From the NCBI GenBank assembly GCA_016929205.1, contig JAFGJF010000284.1:1-8371 (forward strand): DNA of 8,371 nt, in the 5' to 3' direction. This DNA comes from Anaerolineae bacterium. GTDB lineage: Bacteria; Chloroflexota; Anaerolineae; JAFGEY01. Below are positions 7,103 through 8,371 of the stretch, piece after piece. Both the position numbers and the translations under genes were made by a program. The notes below the pieces were generated by a model, which made no database searches, had not been told where the DNA came from, and saw only the letters and a program-made list of their open reading frames with translations. How positions within the stretch are numbered: position 1 is the stretch's first letter; each line of letters begins with the position of its first letter.

Positions 7103-8146
7103 TCATCTTGGATTGGAGCGCGGGTCAAGCGCCGCGATCCGTGCAAACAGGCCTGCCGGCCACTGGCCCAACCGCTCGAATCCCTCCGGGACCTCTTGCT
7201 GGAACTGGACGTAGGCCTGGCAGATCCCCCGGGTGCTGTACACGATCTGGTCTTCGGTGCCCTTGTCGACCTTGACGCCGAACACTTTGTACCCCATCAA
7301 CGCACAGTCCTCGAACTCGACCTTGAGATACTTGCCATGCTGCACGCTCTGCACGATACCATCCGTTGGCGTACCGTGCGGCTGCGAAAAGTTCAACGTC
7401 ACCAACCGGCATCCTGTCACCCGGACCCACGTACAGGTCTGAAAACCATAATTTCCCCCTTTTAGCGAGCACTGCGGGCCCACCATCGTGCAGTCGTCAA
7501 ACAGGACGTCCGAATGTTCCGGCATGGTCGGGTTCTCAACCCGTACGTATGCCCCCGCCGCATCTCCCCACCAGTCGAGCGACCACAGCAGGCAGCGCAC
7601 AAAACAGATCGGTTCTCCAGTCCGCGACAGGACGCTGGCTACCCCACCCCCGAATGCCCGGCCAATACTCACACAATCCTCGACCAGCACGCTGAACGGC
7701 TCCACCCGGTGGGTTCCGTCGAAAAAGATCCCGCCGTCGCCGCCGGTGGCATACAGCCGGCGCAAGGCCCAGCGGTCCCAACCGATGCTCGAAAAAGGCT
7801 CGCCAGTGTGGGCCGGCGACCACCCCTTTGTATACGCCCGGATCGTTCCCCACCAGTCATAACTCTTGAACCCCAACATCGGATCGCCCGCATCGATCAC
7901 CACCCAGCCGCTTGATCCCGAGCCCAGGCGACCATCGTGGTCACCGACCAACTCATTGTACGCACCGGCCGCCCCATGGTGTGCTGGATAGAGATTCGCC
8001 TCGACGTAAGTGTCCGGCCGCACGACCACCCGATGCCCGCCCTGGTCGTCTGGCACCGCCAGCAATGCCCGCTGGATGGTGTGAAACGCCTTCTGCCAAC
8101 TGCTCCCGTCCGAGTCATCGCCCAGTTTGGAAACATACAGGTTCAT
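7103..8146 (-). CDS. Predicted right-handed parallel beta-helix protein
   Basis: This 347-residue protein has no recognised specific function. The N-terminus, YVSKLGDDSDGSSWQKAFHTIQRAL, is the opening seen in many pectate-lyase-like beta-helix proteins, where it leads into the first coils. Further on, rungs recur with a hydrophobic-acidic-Asp-Cys pattern: VLVEDCVSIG (153-162), VLFDDCTMVG (214-223), VRVTGCRLVT (241-250) and VEFEDCALMG (276-285). There is no signal peptide or membrane segment, so it looks cytoplasmic or exported by an unusual route. No pectate lyase catalytic site can be assigned. The ATG at 8146 follows AAGGAG with an 8-nt gap. It appears to be a single-gene unit with its own promoter and terminator. 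A carbohydrate-binding or structural role is possible. Confidence 0.75.
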   Translation of the reverse strand: MNLYVSKLGDDSDGSSWQKAFHTIQRALLAVPDDQGGHRVVVRPDTYVEANLYPAHHGAAGAYNELVGDHDGRLGSGSSGWVVIDAGDPMLGFKSYDWWGTIRAYTKGWSPAHTGEPFSSIGWDRWALRRLYATGGDGGIFFDGTHRVEPFSVLVEDCVSIGRAFGGGVASVLSRTGEPICFVRCLLWSLDWWGDAAGAYVRVENPTMPEHSDVLFDDCTMVGPQCSLKGGNYGFQTCTWVRVTGCRLVTLNFSQPHGTPTDGIVQSVQHGKYLKVEFEDCALMGYKVFGVKVDKGTEDQIVYSTRGICQAYVQFQQEVPEGFERLGQWPAGLFARIAALDPRSNPR

Positions 8147-8371
8147 TCAAGAGACTCCTTCAAGTCAACCTCGCTGTCAACACACAAGTGAGTGAGAGGG
8201 CAACAGGACAAAAGTAACATCGTCCAGTGCTGTATTGTATTATGCTGTCATTCCATTGTCAAGGTCATAAAACGATCAGGGTATATTTGACAAGTAACCG
8301 TTACAGAATAGGGACACGATCAGGCTGCTAGATGGAACGGCGTCCAGCACCGCTCTAAATCGGTAATAACG
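8147..8371. other. Upstream region of the beta-helix gene
   Basis: This AT-richer stretch contains the promoter at 8234-8262, the 11-bp dyad GTAAC-C-GTTAC (8294-8304), and two copies of ACGATCAGG (8272-8280 and 8316-8324). No coding frame is convincing and no start of a further gene is visible before the window ends. Confidence 0.4.
8234..8262 (-). promoter_or_regulatory. Sigma-70-type promoter of the beta-helix gene
   Basis: On the minus strand TTGACA (8262-8257), a 17-bp spacer and TACAAT (8239-8234) match the consensus at 11 of 12 positions. The start site would fall near 8227, giving a leader of about 80 nt. Confidence 0.75.

Overview
The window is a moderately GC-rich bacterial segment in which every convincing gene lies on the minus strand. 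Reading in the direction of transcription (right to left) it holds a parallel beta-helix protein, a CBS-CBS-ACT protein, an Rrf2/IscR-type regulator, a rhodanese-like lipoprotein, metY, metX, metW, cysK, and the 5' two-thirds of a type II NADH dehydrogenase gene that runs off the left edge. The lineage cannot be fixed from sequence alone. The mix of MetX/MetW, an ACT-tailed CBS protein, NDH-2 and a selenocysteine signal would fit Chloroflexota or a Desulfobacterota-like group. I lean weakly to Chloroflexota.

The centre of the window (about 935-5993) is a sulfur-assimilation locus. A near-consensus promoter (5965-5993) fires into the regulator gene (5489-5929). The lipoprotein gene follows after 16 nt, metY after 87 nt, metX after 2 nt, metW with an ATGA overlap, and cysK 10 nt later. 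MetX activates homoserine, MetY converts the acyl-homoserine plus sulfide to homocysteine, MetW is the usual partner of MetX, and CysK makes cysteine from O-acetylserine plus sulfide. An intrinsic terminator (835-866) follows cysK. It lies just 30 nt before the NDH-2 start codon, so that leader may act as an attenuator.

The most interesting finding is that the rhodanese-like lipoprotein gene does not end at its apparent stop at 5170-5172. That UGA falls inside the active-site loop, right after Phe-Tyr-Cys-Thr. The same frame then continues for 39 codons of typical rhodanese C-terminal sequence to a real stop at 5050-5052. Fourteen nt after the UGA is a perfect 7-bp hairpin with a GGGGC loop, which matches the geometry of a bacterial SECIS element. 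I read the product as a selenocysteine-containing (Cys-Thr-Sec) exported rhodanese, which a standard gene caller would truncate.

The regulator gene has a second notable feature. A 25-bp perfect-arm inverted repeat (5973-5997) covers its -35 box and spacer and resembles the type 1 site of E. coli IscR as I remember it. The protein carries three closely spaced cysteines (C92, C101, C107), as expected of an Fe-S-binding Rrf2 protein. Together this suggests an autoregulated Fe-S or redox sensor controlling a selenoprotein and the cysteine/methionine genes.

The right flank (6661-8371) is less dense. It holds a strong hairpin terminator, a likely promoter for the CBS gene, a short plus-strand stretch resembling part of an MFS transporter (probably a relic), the beta-helix gene, and its promoter.
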